From positions 1,128,919 through 1,192,918 of the forward strand of contig JALPQD010000517.1 of assembly GCA_023101885.1 (NCBI GenBank): a DNA stretch of 64,000 nt, in the 5' to 3' direction. This stretch comes from Typhlomys cinereus (lineage: Eukaryota > Chordata > Mammalia > Rodentia > Platacanthomyidae). Shown here piece after piece: positions 36,105-46,451 of the stretch. The translations under genes were made by a program, and so were the position numbers. Numbering within the stretch: position 1 is the stretch's first letter; each line of letters starts with the position of its first letter. Below the pieces are notes generated by a model. The model was not told the origin of the DNA, did no database searches, and saw nothing but the letters and a program-made list of their open reading frames with translations.

Positions 36105-37215
36105 CTCCTAGTACCAAACCCACCCAACCCACCTAGAGACACTCGACGATAAATCTCTGTAATACAGTAATTGCAAGGAGTATGAACAGGAGGGATGGGG
36201 TAGGAAGGCCACACCAGAAACAAGGAGAGAGGGGACCATGTTACAGCAGAAAAAATAGTCCTCTATCAAGGACTACAAGTAAGCAATGAGACATCTGGTT
36301 AAGTTCACAGACTTTTCGTTCCTGATCATTTACAACTGAGGGGGTGTGATCTCACCAGTAGGGGAGGGCATATAGTCTGGCAGATAACAAGTAATCATTT
36401 TGCAAATGGGTGATTGACCCCTCCCTCACTGTGGTTTCCTACTTTTATTACATCTACCTTTGAATATACTCTTATAACAAGACTCTAGTTTAACAGCTTT
36501 TTATCTCTGGCCAGGGGGTGACATCCAATACCCATTAGGATGGAGTGAAGGGCATTGTAGGAGCAGCAAAATCGCAAAAGAAAATCAACAAACCATAATC
36601 CAGAACTTCAGAGACTCCATATCAACCACCTAGGACTAGGCCAGCCTAATCTCTCCCCATCCTGAAGCTCAGGGACATTTGCAGAAGAGGGGGCGCTAAG
36701 AGTGTAAGAGCACAAGGATGGGAGGAGCAATGATATGCAAGATACTCCACACAAGTTAGGGCTGAAGCAATCATAATTGAACTTTGCATGCCCTGCACAA
36801 TGTCCAACACACTATTGACCCCACAAAGTCTAGCATTTGCTAAAAGCACCAAGATCCTTGGAGGCAAGGGATTGACAGCCAAAATAGTGTTCCTATGCTT
36901 AAGGGGAACAAAGGAAAGCGTTCAGGGAAATGCCACTAGGTCCTTGTACATCATCATCATCGGAGAGGAGGACCAGAGGAGAGTTTGGCATGCACATTAA
37001 AGGATTCTCCGGGGATTGGGGGAGGGGAGGCACTGGGGGGTGGAGAAGGAGGGGTGAGGGGAGGGTGAGCAGAGGAGTGGGGGGGAGAGAGGGAGGGAAC
37101 CGGTGTACCTATTAAGCTTATATGAGCAGAGATAATAAAAAATGTTTTAAAAAAAAAACTTGCAACTTTAAAAATAAATAAATAAATGTTATTGGCTATG
37201 TTGCTCCCAAAAAAA
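36105..37215 (+). mobile_element. 5'-truncated L1 with probable 3' transduction
   Basis: It starts at the very end of ORF2 (agtaccaaacccacccaacc) and contains the whole 3' UTR, with long stretches matching 33139-33922 and the 6-kb L1. The normal L1 end (gagataataaaaaatgtttt plus a 10-A run) is reached at about 37158. A further 50 bp (37159-37208) and a second 9-A run then precede the TSD. So the transcript probably read through the L1 polyadenylation site into flanking DNA. Confidence 0.88.
37011..37098 (+). other. G-rich tract, potential G-quadruplex in L1 3' UTR
   Basis: Repeated G runs (gattgggggaggggaggcac and following) on the L1 sense strand, equivalent to the tract at 33835-33874. Confidence 0.75.
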
Positions 37216-37217
37216 AA
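37159..37217 (+). other. Putative 3'-transduced segment with its own poly(A) signal
   Basis: Non-L1 sequence lies between the L1 A tail and a second A tail. It holds three overlapping AATAAA hexamers (37173-37186), the last ending 22 nt before the second A run at 37209-37217. This is the spacing expected for cleavage and polyadenylation of a read-through transcript. The source locus is not in this window. Confidence 0.75.
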
Positions 37218-37230
37218 GACTGAGTCCACC
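37216..37230 (+). repeat. Right TSD of truncated L1
   Basis: AAGACTGAGTCCACC, one mismatch from the left copy. It overlaps the 5' edge of the SINE that follows, so the L1 landed at or just upstream of an existing SINE. Confidence 0.85.
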
Positions 37231-37363
37231 AAGATAGCTCAGTGAGTAAATGCCGTTGTTGCCAAGCCTGACCCCCTGAGTTCAAGCCCCAGAATCCATG
37301 TATAGGTAAAGGAGACCACAAAGCTTTCTCTGACGTCCACAGGAATGCCATGGCATGTGTATG

Positions 37364-37400
<37 letters not shown>
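37224..37400 (+). repeat. B2/B3-like SINE with (CA)n tail
   Basis: Head accaagatagctcagtgagt, box B text ctgagttcaagccccagaat, then a short body and (CA)n at 37367-37399. The body lacks the B3 right part. Confidence 0.7.
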
Positions 37401-37401
<1 letters not shown>

Positions 37402-37551
37402 TAAAAAAATTATTTAATTGACTGAATGAAATTTTTTAAATTTATCAAAATGAATGTCACTCATTAGAAAACTATACATACAGTGCTTCAAATACATTAA
37501 TCAAGATATTTTGTGTTTTGAGGATACTCATATTTTTAACATTCCCTTTAA

Positions 37552-37655
37552 GGCAAGAAAGGAAAGAAGGGAGGGAGAAAGGGAAGGAGGGAGGGAGGGA
37601 GGGAGGGAGGGAGGGAGGGAGGGAGGGAGGAGAAGCAAAGAGAAAAAAAGGAAAG
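37552..37655. repeat. (GGGA)n purine tract
   Basis: About 18 GGGA units (37570-37630) flanked by GAAA-type purine sequence. Frames of 71-73 codons (EGREGG repeats) are low complexity. Confidence 0.95.
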
Positions 37656-37732
37656 AAGAAATCTTTCCATGCTAAAATCTCATGGGGACATGTTTTTTAT
37701 CTGCACAGAAAGTGGGTCCATAAATTGTCCTA

Positions 37733-37748
37733 AGTTTATGCAGCATTT
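37733..37748 (+). repeat. Left TSD of U6 retropseudogene
   Basis: AGTTTATGCAGCATTT. The right copy at 37853-37868 is AGTTTATGCAACATTT, one mismatch. Confidence 0.9.
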
Positions 37749-37852
37749 TTTTTAACATGGAAGCTTCATAAATTTGCATGTTATCCTTGCACAGAGCCAT
37801 GCCAATCTCTGTATCATTCCAATTTTAGTCTATGTGCTGCTGAAACAAGCAC
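37749..37852 (-). pseudogene. U6 snRNA retropseudogene
   Basis: The minus strand reads as nearly full-length U6. It starts GTGCTTGTTTCAGCAGCACA, contains AAAATTGGAATGATACAGAG and the downstream GCATGGC and CAAGGATAA blocks, and ends near ATGTTAAAAA. Real U6 is about 107 nt and acts in the catalytic core of the spliceosome. This copy has roughly a dozen substitutions and a small deletion after the ACAGAG region. Flanking 16-bp TSDs and the 3' A run show L1-mediated retroposition, so it has no native promoter and is not expected to function. Confidence 0.93.
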
Positions 37853-37868
37853 AGTTTATGCAACATTT
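37853..37868 (+). repeat. Right TSD of U6 retropseudogene
   Basis: AGTTTATGCAACATTT, partner of 37733-37748. Confidence 0.9.
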
Positions 37869-38394
37869 AAATATGGATAAAGGTCATGACAAATCACATG
37901 ACATTTATGCTGATTTGCTGCCCAGGTTGAGAAAGACATATATACATACAAAGTGGAGCTCCAGGGAGAACTGGACGCATTTCCCATAATTTCCAGAGCA
38001 TGTGCAGAATTCTTCACTTTTGACAGTCATTTTTTTCTTCTTCCTGAAGCCACAAGAACATTCTGACTACATGAGAAAGGAACTGAGAGCTAGGGGGAAA
38101 ATCAGGTTGGCTTAGTGTCTTCCTTTTATAAGTATATTAAGGGGGAAAAAAACTAGGAAATGTTCTGAAATAACTAGCAAAAATTATCTGTGATAAAAAT
38201 GATGTTTTATAAATCTTTATTTTCATTCTTATTAAAAACATTAGAAAGCGAAGTGAAATAGAAACAGCTCTATCTGTACAAGCTCCAAAGCAATGCATTT
38301 CACAGCTCACAGAAAGGGGGAGGCATGTTTGTGAAGAGCTGAGCAGTTTTTATGGAAGGTAAGAGTTGATTAAAATGAATGAATCAAAATAAAT

Positions 38395-38560
38395 TTGGGC
38401 AGGCATATTAGCTTAGCTACTAAAGGCATTTGTTGACAAGCCTGCAGACCTGAGCTCTTCCAATTCATATAGTAGGAAGAGAGAATTGATTCCTACACAT
38501 TGTCCTCTGAATTTATACCGCCATACCACTGCTGAGCATGGCTGAGTGCTTTTCTTACTT
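38395..38560 (+). repeat. B2-like SINE, degraded
   Basis: gggcaggcatattagcttag, cctgcagacctgagctcttc, gagagaattgattcctacac, attgtcctctgaatttatac follow the order of the B2 head and body. Confidence 0.65.
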
Positions 38561-38699
38561 GCCTTCAAATCGACATTTAACTCTGTTGAGCAATCTTCCA
38601 TTTTTGAAAAGCTTTTCTTTTCCTTAGCTTGCAGTAAATTCCCTACTTTGTTTCCCCAGGAAAATTACTTGTGATCTCACAGACTGTGCTAGGCCCTTG

Positions 38700-39115
38700 T
38701 CATAGTTAGATACTAGTGTTGGCCTGGCAACTAGAGGCTCTGGACTCTGGACACGGTTGTGAGAAATTAGAAGTTAAGTGGCAAGCCGCCTGCAGGGGAC
38801 TGTCTAATTGAAGAGGAAGGAAGTGGACGGCACTAGTCCCTGAGCAGGTGAATGCGAGGGAGGAAAGTGGTTGAGGAAGTAGACATCCTTCTGTACACTT
38901 AACCAAGTATGCTGGTCTGGCATGTAAGGATTGTCCCTCTCAGCAATCCTGTGGATTTGGTGTGGCCAGCTCCCTGGAACCTTGGTGTTGGTGTGGGCTC
39001 TCCTGCCAAACTGGACAGGAACTGTAACCAGACTGTCATAAGCCAAAATAAAACCTCTTGTTCCCTTAAGTCCTGTTGGTCATGAATTTATCAGCAATAA
39101 TGCAAGCTAACTTCT
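38700..39115 (+). repeat. LTR-like medium-reiteration repeat
   Basis: In this orientation the unit ends ataagccaaaataaaacctc, ttgttcccttaagtcctgtt, with an AATAAA polyadenylation-like signal. Inverted relatives lie at 22.1, 32.2 and 49.1 kb. The minus-strand frames across it are chance. Confidence 0.6.
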
Positions 39116-39119
39116 ACAG

Positions 39120-39620
39120 CCCTGTTACATGTGTTATAGTTAGGAACATATTGGTTACAGGCTAAGATGACAACATCCAAGTATCCAAAGAGATGAGACA
39201 TGATTGATATGGCAGCAATGAACTAAAGCAGAGAAGCTGCTGGAATCAACCTACATATCTGTGTGAACAGAGGTGAAGACCATGTGAAGGTCCCCAGTGC
39301 CAAAGGAGAGCCATGCACTACAGAAAGCACCTGTGGAGTTACTTAGGTCTTGTCCATCAGGCCCATGGGTGGGGGTTGAGGAGGAAGGTTTCCCAAGATT
39401 TACAGGGCATGATAAAGTGAGCAGAACCTTCCAGCATCTCATGCAAAAAGGCAACAGGCCCAAGTAGGACCACAAAACACCCACAGGAGTCCAGTTTACG
39501 TCTGACTAGGTCCTGAGGCCATGAAATCAGCCTAGTCCAATAGGAAACTTTTTGTCCATTTAGGTTTTTTTTCTCTTCACACTTCCAACTCTACCTTAGA
39601 AGTGCCAGAAGCAGCAAACA
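39120..39620. other. Unique non-coding sequence
   Basis: No repeat recognised. A 77-codon minus-strand frame at 39251-39484 has no known motif. Confidence 0.5.
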
Positions 39621-39621
39621 G

Positions 39622-39647
39622 AAAAAAAAAAAAAAAAAAAAAAAAAA
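39622..39647. repeat. 26-bp poly(A) tract
   Basis: A pure A run, the longest in the window. It may mark the 3' end of a retrocopy, but I could not identify an upstream body or TSDs. Confidence 0.9.
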
Positions 39648-39652
39648 TCAGT

Positions 39653-39684
39653 GAGAATGACCAAATTTGCCTTTGGTCATTCTC
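39653..39684. repeat. Perfect inverted repeat (hairpin)
   Basis: GAGAATGACCAAA at 39653-39665, loop TTTGCC, and TTTGGTCATTCTC at 39672-39684. The arms match at all 13 positions. It begins five bases after the 26-bp A tract. Confidence 0.95.
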
Positions 39685-39699
39685 TATCTTCCAACACAG

Positions 39700-41675
39700 A
39701 AACCCTGACTGCGGGAAAGAAAGAATCTGTAAGAAACAGAGTCAGACACTGACGAGTATGAAGGTAAGCACTCTGACTTCTGATTTAGTGTTTTCAACCT
39801 AAAATTGACTGTGTAAGAGCGCAAGACCTCCTCCCTACAGTTGTAAAGGGAACTGGCAGGTGCTCTGATTTGCCTGTCCCTTCCACAACTCCTACTGAAA
39901 TTTAACTGCCCACCCAGTGTAACGGTCTGAAGAGGTGCTTAATAGATGACTAGGCCTTAGCAGCTTTGCCCTCATGAATGGCTCCGTGCCGTCATCAGTT
40001 ACAAGGAAAGACAAATAGAGCTGTCCCCTTTTGTCTACTTTCAGTGTTCATTTGTATTTCTACCTCCTACACATTGTTTGTCAGCACCTTGATATCAGAC
40101 TTTCTAGGCTCCATGATCATATAGGATAAATTTACTTTCTTCATTTAAGTAGCCAGTATCACGCCTGTCCAATGTATTCAGCTTCAGCCTTGAAGACTTC
40201 TTCACACTTCTATCTACTTATTCAATATTTACCTATCCCATGAGAGATGCCCTGTAACTTTACCGCTAGATCTAGGCCTTCAGTCTACAGACGCTCTTGG
40301 ACTTTGATGGGGTTATACCCTGATTACTTCTGGCCAAATTCTGTCAGTTGAAAATATACTTCGTGTAGCCAGTCTTCTGAACATCATATCCTAGCACTGC
40401 CCACTACACTATAGCATACTGGCTTTTCACGCTCAGAAAATTCTTAGGTCAAACCTCAAGTCAGGGATCATTGGAAGCTTTCTTTAGTCATCCTCCATTC
40501 CACCATGTTTCCTAGATACTGCATGTTCATTATTATCTCTCAACCTTTCTTCCCTATCTTATCTCTCTTTAGTTTATTAGGCTAAATGATACAAAGCCTA
40601 CTCAGTTTAATGGAGAATCCGAAATCCTTCACAAATTTTCTATTCCAGCTCCATGCCCCACTAACTACCGTTTTCTTTGAACTTCTCTTGGCCTTCATTT
40701 AAAAATATTTCACACTTGGCTTACCTTAAACAAGATCTTTTTGAGAACAAATCAGTTATTATATTATTTTTCACAGTTATTTCAGATTTTTAAAAAATCC
40801 TCTGGAAACAATATTTTAGAGTCAACTTTGAGTCAGACAAATTGCCACAATGTAGCCTGGATGACATCTGTTGTTTTGGAAGAATCAGTCAATGGTCATT
40901 CAAATACACATTTGATGTTCCAAAGCATACTTTCTTTTATTTTGTTCTGATGGAGGAGAAGCCCAGTAAAGATGTGCTGGATTTAAATTCTGCAGGTTTT
41001 AATGCCCAGTAGTTTCACAGCTTTTGGGTCAGTGCAGTCACTGCACATTTTTAAGACTTTTATTTGAAAATAATGGTCAGCATGTGGAAAATACCTGAAG
41101 CAAACATTTTCTCTTCTGCCCCCTGGCCTATTTCTTCATGGGTTTCTACTGTAGAATGTTCTTTATCATAGTTAAAGATGATTCTTTTATATATAACCAA
41201 CAATAGATATTCAGAGTCAATAACATCAATCATGAATGTACGGAAAAGAATAATTTTTAAATGCTAAAATATACCAGCAGTTAGGCATTTTGTTTTTCTT
41301 CTTACCTTATCTTTAATGTGCATATTTTGCATAGACAGTAAACACAATTTGGGGAGTTTATTTTAGAGAAACATGTTTTCCAATGTTTTTCTTTCTCTGA
41401 ACTCTATGCTTAATTAAATCCCAAGGTTTAACCAGGTTTGTTGAAGGATTAGTAGAGGGCAGATAAGGGGCAAAATAATGTGGATACAAGGCAGTTAGTC
41501 ACAGACTGCCTTTGGCCTGTGCTCTTCTTAATCGGGAGCCTCAGAAATATAAGTGTGCTGTGTTTATTTGCCTGTGCATTTTATTGATAAGAAAAAAAAA
41601 TAAAGCTTAGGGTAAGGGGATTTTTCTAAGTCTCCTTATCAGGTCTAAATTTCCTGCCATCTAGTTTTCTCAAGT
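39700..41675. other. Unique AT-rich non-coding sequence
   Basis: About 2 kb with no identifiable interspersed repeat, one of the longest unique stretches. Nothing gene-like is seen. Confidence 0.5.
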
Positions 41676-41684
41676 GTCCATAGG

Positions 41685-41990
41685 TAGTCGGTTTTTTGTC
41701 ATTGTAACAAAATATCTGAGATTGATTAAGTTTATGAATTAAAAAAAGATGTATTTGCCTCACCATTTAGGAGATTTGAGGGCATGGTACTAGTATCAGC
41801 TTAGTTCTGGCAATGACCTACTCCCTGGCTGATTGCTGAGGTCACACAGGGTACACCATATGGCAAAGGACAGACAACACACATGCATGTTGGTCAGCCT
41901 GGACTTCTTTTCGTTCTAGTGCCATGGCACAACCCCCTGATATGCCAGGAATTTCCTAGGGAAAGAGAACCAGCAAATGCATTCACAGGC
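41685..41990 (-). repeat. LTR-like repeat, inverted and diverged
   Basis: gtcattgtaacaaaatatct, then attgattaagtttatgaatt and ggcaatgacctactccctgg, resembles the start of the same medium-reiteration family in inverted orientation, with lower similarity than the other copies. Confidence 0.4.
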
Positions 41991-41999
41991 CTTTTAAGA

Positions 42000-42465
42000 C
42001 TTCTTCATGAAAATATTTCATAATGTTTCATCCTTTAACAAGGAAAACACTAAGCTAAGCCAAAGCATTTTTGAGTCAAGTGTAGTCAAGAGACAACCTG
42101 CCTACCATGCTGATAACATCAAAAATAGGTCTAGTTACTTAAGTGGTTATGTTGAAAAGTATCTCTTTGGACATCTCAAAAAAGTATTTTTCATTAGTGA
42201 AAATCCAAAAGTATTTTATCTGGGCCATCTTCAGAGTGTTTATTTTGACTCTGGTGCATTAGATCATGCTCTCATCTCAGCCTTAAAGCACAGCATTAAG
42301 CTCTGCACACTGCTAACACGGAGATGAACTTCTTGAAAAAAATAATGACTACATACCTGCAGTTCTTTCCCGAGATATTACAGACTTAAAGTATTTGACT
42401 CCACATGTAAATTTTTCTTAATAAAACTCTCCAGGATAACACATTTATTATGCCTCTTACCTCTT
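42000..42465 (+). other. 106-codon open frame in unique sequence
   Basis: The frame at 42007-42327 (start MKIFHNVSSFNKENTKLS) has normal-looking composition but no domain I recognise, no promoter or splice context and no flanking retroposon marks. I treat it as probable chance in AT-rich DNA. Confidence 0.15.
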
Positions 42466-42468
42466 GAT

Positions 42469-42469
<1 letters not shown>

Positions 42470-42519
<50 letters not shown>

Positions 42520-42541
42520 GTGTCTGTGTCTGTGTCTGTGG
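42470..42541. repeat. (CT)n then (GTCTGT)n microsatellites
   Basis: Pure CT run to about 42515, followed by four TGTGTC-type hexamers. Confidence 0.95.
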
Positions 42542-42904
42542 ACTTCTGTGTGCTAAATCTCTATCTCTTTGAAGCCACCTCCTATTTTAAAGTTGAGTCT
42601 GAGAAACTATTTTATTCTGGAAGCCAAGAAGCAATTTTGAAGAGATAATCATAATTATGTATAATAAGAACATTTCTTCATTCTAGGATTAATATGTCAT
42701 GCATATAAATCTTACCACTCACAGTTGGTTTGGTTGAGTTTGAAGTCTATTACAGTAACTGCCTCCTTACCCTCTGAAGTTCTGCCCAGTGAGGAGAAAA
42801 GCACACAATATAAAGAATTTCTTAAAAATTAAAATATTCCTATAATTGGAGCTAAGAAGTGTAGATTAAAATAACTAGGATAATAACTAATAAAAAGTCT
42901 TGGC

Positions 42905-43022
42905 AAACAGGTGGCTGTGGTGAGTTATGTCATGATTTCAGCCATTCAGGGGGCTAAGCAAGAGGTTCTCAAATTTGAGGCCAGTCTAGGCTACAAAGTG
43001 AGACCCTATTTCTAGAACTTGT
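42905..43022 (+). repeat. B1-type SINE
   Basis: Direct B1: caggtggctgtggtgagtta, tttgaggccagtctaggcta, caaagtgagaccctatttct. Diverged at the 5' end. Confidence 0.8.
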
Positions 43023-43152
43023 GATAAAAGAGTTTAAGTGGTTTAAAGATGTTGTTCATATCATTTAAACTCCAAGCATGGACTTTTTAAAAAATCATGT
43101 TCTTACCACATTAGGAGGATATGGGATTTGCAAGCAAATTTGTTAAGTATTC

Positions 43153-43169
43153 TGAAAGAAAGAAAGAAA

Positions 43170-43201
<32 letters not shown>

Positions 43202-43253
43202 AGAGAGAAAGAAAGAAAGAAAGAGAAAGAAAGAGAAAGAAAGAAAGAGAGAG

Positions 43254-43328
<75 letters not shown>

Positions 43329-43337
43329 AAAAGAAAA
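43153..43337. repeat. (GAAA)n/(GA)n purine tract
   Basis: About 180 bp of purine on the plus strand: GAAA, GA, then about 20 uninterrupted GAAA units. It sits about 30 bp upstream of a B3 SINE. Frames of 80-95 codons on both strands are low complexity. Confidence 0.95.
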
Positions 43338-43361
43338 GTGTCCATAAAATATCTAGGTAAA

Positions 43362-43655
43362 CTAGCAGGCCCACGAAAAGCTCAGCAGGTAAACATGTTT
43401 GTCATACAAACCTGAGTTCGATCCCTGGAACCCAAAAAAGCACATGTTGTACATATCTATAATCCCAGCAAGACAGGCAGCGGAGACAGGAGAACCATCC
43501 AGAAGCTCATGGGCTAGTCAGCCTTGGGTATACAGAGCATCACAGACAAAAGGGACTATCTCAACAAAGCAAAAGGCAAGAACTAACACTCAAAAGTAGT
43601 CCTCTGACCTCCACATGCATGACTTGACACTATAGCACATGTACACACATACATA
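43362..43655 (+). repeat. B3-type SINE
   Basis: Head ggcccacgaaaagctcagca, box B text ctgagttcgatccctggaac, right part tataatcccagcaagacagg, agctcatgggctagtcagcc, gtcctctgacctccacatgc and a CA-rich end. One of the better preserved B3 copies. Confidence 0.78.
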
Positions 43656-43660
43656 CACAT

Positions 43661-43967
43661 ATAAACACATCATGAGGGGCTGGAGAGGTGGCTCAGGGGT
43701 TAAGCCTCTGCCTTGCAGGCAGAAGGCCCTGAGTTTGGATCCTAGACCCCACGTATAGACGCCGGGCAGAAGCGGGAGCGCCTACATTTCTGGTCCTGGT
43801 AGGGCGGAGCCTGTGAATCCTGGGGCAGAGTAAACAAGATGGAGGTGGTCCATGGTGGTTCCTGAATTTGTCCATGGTTCCACACACACACACACACACA
43901 TGCACAATTGAATAAATAATAAAATTTTTAAAAAATATATTAAAAAAATAAAATAAACACATCATGA
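43661..43967 (+). mobile_element. Young-family SINE with perfect 15-bp TSD
   Basis: Direct repeats ATAAACACATCATGA at 43661-43675 and 43953-43967 bound a 277-bp element. It has head ggggctggagaggtggctca, box B ggccctgagtttggatccta, and body ggtcctggtagggcggagcc and ggtggtccatggtggttcct, then (CA)n and an AATAAATAATAAAA-rich tail. The body differs in detail from the 28.6-kb copy, indicating a second subfamily that the 44.7-kb fragment also belongs to. It is inserted immediately beside an older B3 tail. Confidence 0.92.
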
Positions 43968-44022
43968 ATATACCCTCACACATATACATAATGATAACAA
44001 ATTTCAAAAAGTGTTTAAATTG

Positions 44023-44125
44023 AGCCAAGTGAAACGGTACATGCCAGTACTTGGGAGGCACAAGAAGGAAGGCGGAACGTTGTAGAACAGAATGGACTAT
44101 GTGGCAAAACCATCTCAAAAAAACA
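44023..44125 (+). repeat. B1-type SINE, degraded
   Basis: Direct B1: gagccaagtgaaacggtaca, ccagtacttgggaggcacaa, tatgtggcaaaaccatctca, then an A-rich tail. Confidence 0.7.
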
Positions 44126-44663
44126 AAAATCAAACTGAACTGAACAAACAAAAAACTGTGAATACCTGTACAGTATTTATAAATATGTAAGCAAACAATA
44201 CCACACACTTGAAAAGTTGGAAATTGGCTATAGACATCAGAAATAAAAACAAGGGTCTATGGAAAGAAGGGACTGTTGCTCTGTTTTCTCAACATTTGAA
44301 AACTATAAGTTGTGTTGACAATGTCAAAATTCCTAAATATGACAATAACTGAAAGTGCAATTCATACAGTCTGACTATGCAATACAGAGAATGGAAGTCA
44401 GCTCATTGAAATGCTCAAGGTCTGGTCAGTTGCATAAATGCAGCAGTTAATCAGCCCAGATTCAACAACAATGTATCAACAGGCTTCTGAGTCTCCAGCG
44501 CCACCACCAAGAATCCACATTGTTTGGGAAATTTAAACTGGTAAATGGAATATTTCTATAAGAAATAGAGTAAAATGAAGACACAAATGTAACTTTCTTT
44601 AGAGAATATTACTTGCCTCTAAGAGAAGGTATTTATAAATGATGAGCAATCCATAAACATAAT

Positions 44664-44665
<2 letters not shown>

Positions 44666-44700
<35 letters not shown>
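44666..44700. repeat. (TG)n microsatellite
   Basis: About 17 TG units, directly upstream of a SINE fragment. Confidence 0.95.
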
Positions 44701-44701
<1 letters not shown>

Positions 44702-44709
44702 TTCATTAA

Positions 44710-44935
44710 TTTTCATTGGGGTTAGGGGTTTGAGACAGGGTGGGGGGGGTGGCCTGCATTTCAGGTCCTGGTAGGGCGGAGCCTGTGAATCCCCAGGCTG
44801 AGTAAACAAGGAGGAGGTAGGTGGTCCATGGTGGTTCCCGAATTCGTCCGCGTTCTACGCACACACACACAAACATACACATGCACAATTGAACAAATAA
44901 TCAAAAAAATTTTTTAAAAAAATTTTAAAAAAGAC
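44710..44935 (+). mobile_element. Young-family SINE, 5' part missing or rearranged
   Basis: From about 44750 the text gcatttcaggtcctggtagg, gcggagcctgtgaatcccca, ggtggtccatggtggttccc matches the body of the 43.7-kb element, followed by CA-rich and A-rich tail. The tRNA head is replaced by gggttaggggtttgagacag. Confidence 0.8.
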
Positions 44936-44999
44936 AACACTCCAAATACTAGGCATCGATTTCCAGTGGGTTTCACCCTTTCTGACATTTAAAAATTAA

Positions 45000-45655
45000 T
45001 AAATCCCAAAAAAGTAAACAGTTACAACTGTTGTCTCTATCCACCTCCACAAACTTGTGTGCGAACAACATAAGTAATCAGGACCAGGGAAGGTCACGAG
45101 ACTGGCCATGGTCAGTCTTAGCTTGCAACTCCTGAAACATCTAATTTTTCATGGAAGGTAGAGATTTTTTTTTTTTTTTGGTTTGTTTTCTTTTGTTTTC
45201 CTAATCAGTATTAATGGTATGAGGTTTCCAAATTTCTGTTGAGTAATCGAGGCCTTTAATGTCAACACAGATTAAATGTTCCTTTCACTCAAGGTTATTA
45301 AATCGATTTGATCCATTTAGTCTGGTTATGTCCTTCTACACCAATACAAATCTAAAGAAGCAGGAGCCTGGCTGGTGGAATATGCAGTTTTTAATAGGTT
45401 CAGACCTCAAACTTCCAATGCTACAGGATCTGGAAGAACAAATGGTGTTGTCTCTTGACTTCCCCTGAAATGCTTCAGAGTGTAAGGAAAGACAGAGCAG
45501 ACAGATGACCAGCATACAATCAAGCAAGCATAGCCAAAGGTTTGCTGTAGAAATATATGTGTGGTCAATGTCAAATGACTGCAAGGCTTCTATTTGAAAA
45601 CATCCTCAGTAAATATAGGGCAAGGTCAGGGCTGTTATTCAGTGCTAGCCTAACA
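45000..45655. other. Unique non-coding sequence
   Basis: Contains a T13 run near 45168 but no recognisable gene or repeat consensus. Confidence 0.5.
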
Positions 45656-45710
45656 CTAGAATGCCCAAGGTTAGAGAGGGAATAAAAACAAGAAACTTTT
45701 CCAGAAAGCT

Positions 45711-45713
<3 letters not shown>

Positions 45714-45762
<49 letters not shown>

Positions 45763-46007
45763 TCCCAGAGTGTATATATGTGTGCCTATGGAGATTTGAG
45801 AATAACTCCAGGAATCATCCTGAATTGCTTTAGCTCCTCCTTGCTTACCTCTGGATTTCCCACACTTAACCTTCCAGGGCCAGAAGTGCATGTAGGAACC
45901 ATTTCCACCTGGCACTTTTTTATGTGGGATCCAGGATCTGAACTCAGGTCTTTCTGCTTTCAAGGCAGAGGCTTGAGCTGTATCTCCCCCTGAGCTGTAT
46001 CTCCAGC
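45714..46007 (-). mobile_element. Young-family SINE, inverted, with duplicated head motif
   Basis: The plus strand starts with (CT)n (45714-45759), then shows the body in reverse (aataactccaggaatcatcc, gatttcccacacttaacctt) and the head at the right end. In the head a block of about 13 bases (gagatacagctca, minus strand) is present twice. The L1 copy at 46021 begins directly after it. Confidence 0.82.
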
Positions 46008-46020
46008 TCGGGCAATTCGC
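46008..46020 (+). repeat. Left TSD of inverted truncated L1
   Basis: TCGGGCAATTCGC, matching TCGGGCAATTCAC at 46452-46464 with one mismatch, which is consistent with a CpG transition. Confidence 0.82.
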
Positions 46021-46451
46021 GCTTTTTTTAACATTTTTTATTATTATTTCCGCTCATACAAACTTAATTTTAAGTAGGTACACGGTTCCCTCCCTCCCTC
46101 CTCCTCCCCCCGACCCCCCTGCTCCCCCTCCCCTCACCCCTCCCTTCCCATCCCCCAGTGCCTCCCCCCCATCCCTGGAGAATCCTTTAATGTGCATGCC
46201 AGACTCTCCTCTGGGCCCTCCTCTCCGATGACATACAAGGACCCAGTGGCATTTCCCTGAACCCTTTCCTGTGTTCCCCTTAAGCATAGGAACACTATTT
46301 TGGCTGTCAATCCCTTGCCTCCAAGGATCTTGGTGCCTTTAGCAAATACTAGACTTTGTGGGGTCAATAGTGTGTTGGACATTGCGCAGGGCATGCAAAG
46401 TCCAATTATGATTGCTTCGGCCCTAACTTGTGTGGAATATCTTGCATATCA
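46021..46451 (-). mobile_element. 5'-truncated L1 (last ~430 bp), inverted
   Basis: The plus strand opens with the T-rich complement of the A tail, then ttattattatttccgctcat, acaaacttaa, a C-rich polypyrimidine tract and ctcctctccgatgacataca. This is the same 3' UTR as in the 6-kb L1 at 56.9 kb and in the copies at 33-37 kb. Frames of 77-86 codons in it are the non-coding 3' UTR. Confidence 0.93.
46088..46175 (-). other. G-rich tract (minus strand), potential G-quadruplex in L1 3' UTR
   Basis: C runs on the plus strand (cctcctccccccgacccccc and following) are G runs on the L1 sense strand, equivalent to 33835-33874. Confidence 0.75.

Noticed and set aside
37749..37852. Functional U6 snRNA gene
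   Set aside because: Multiple substitutions, a small deletion, a 3' A run and flanking TSDs show retroposition without a native promoter.
43103..43415. 80-95 codon frames on both strands
   Set aside because: Translation of GAAA/GA repeats.
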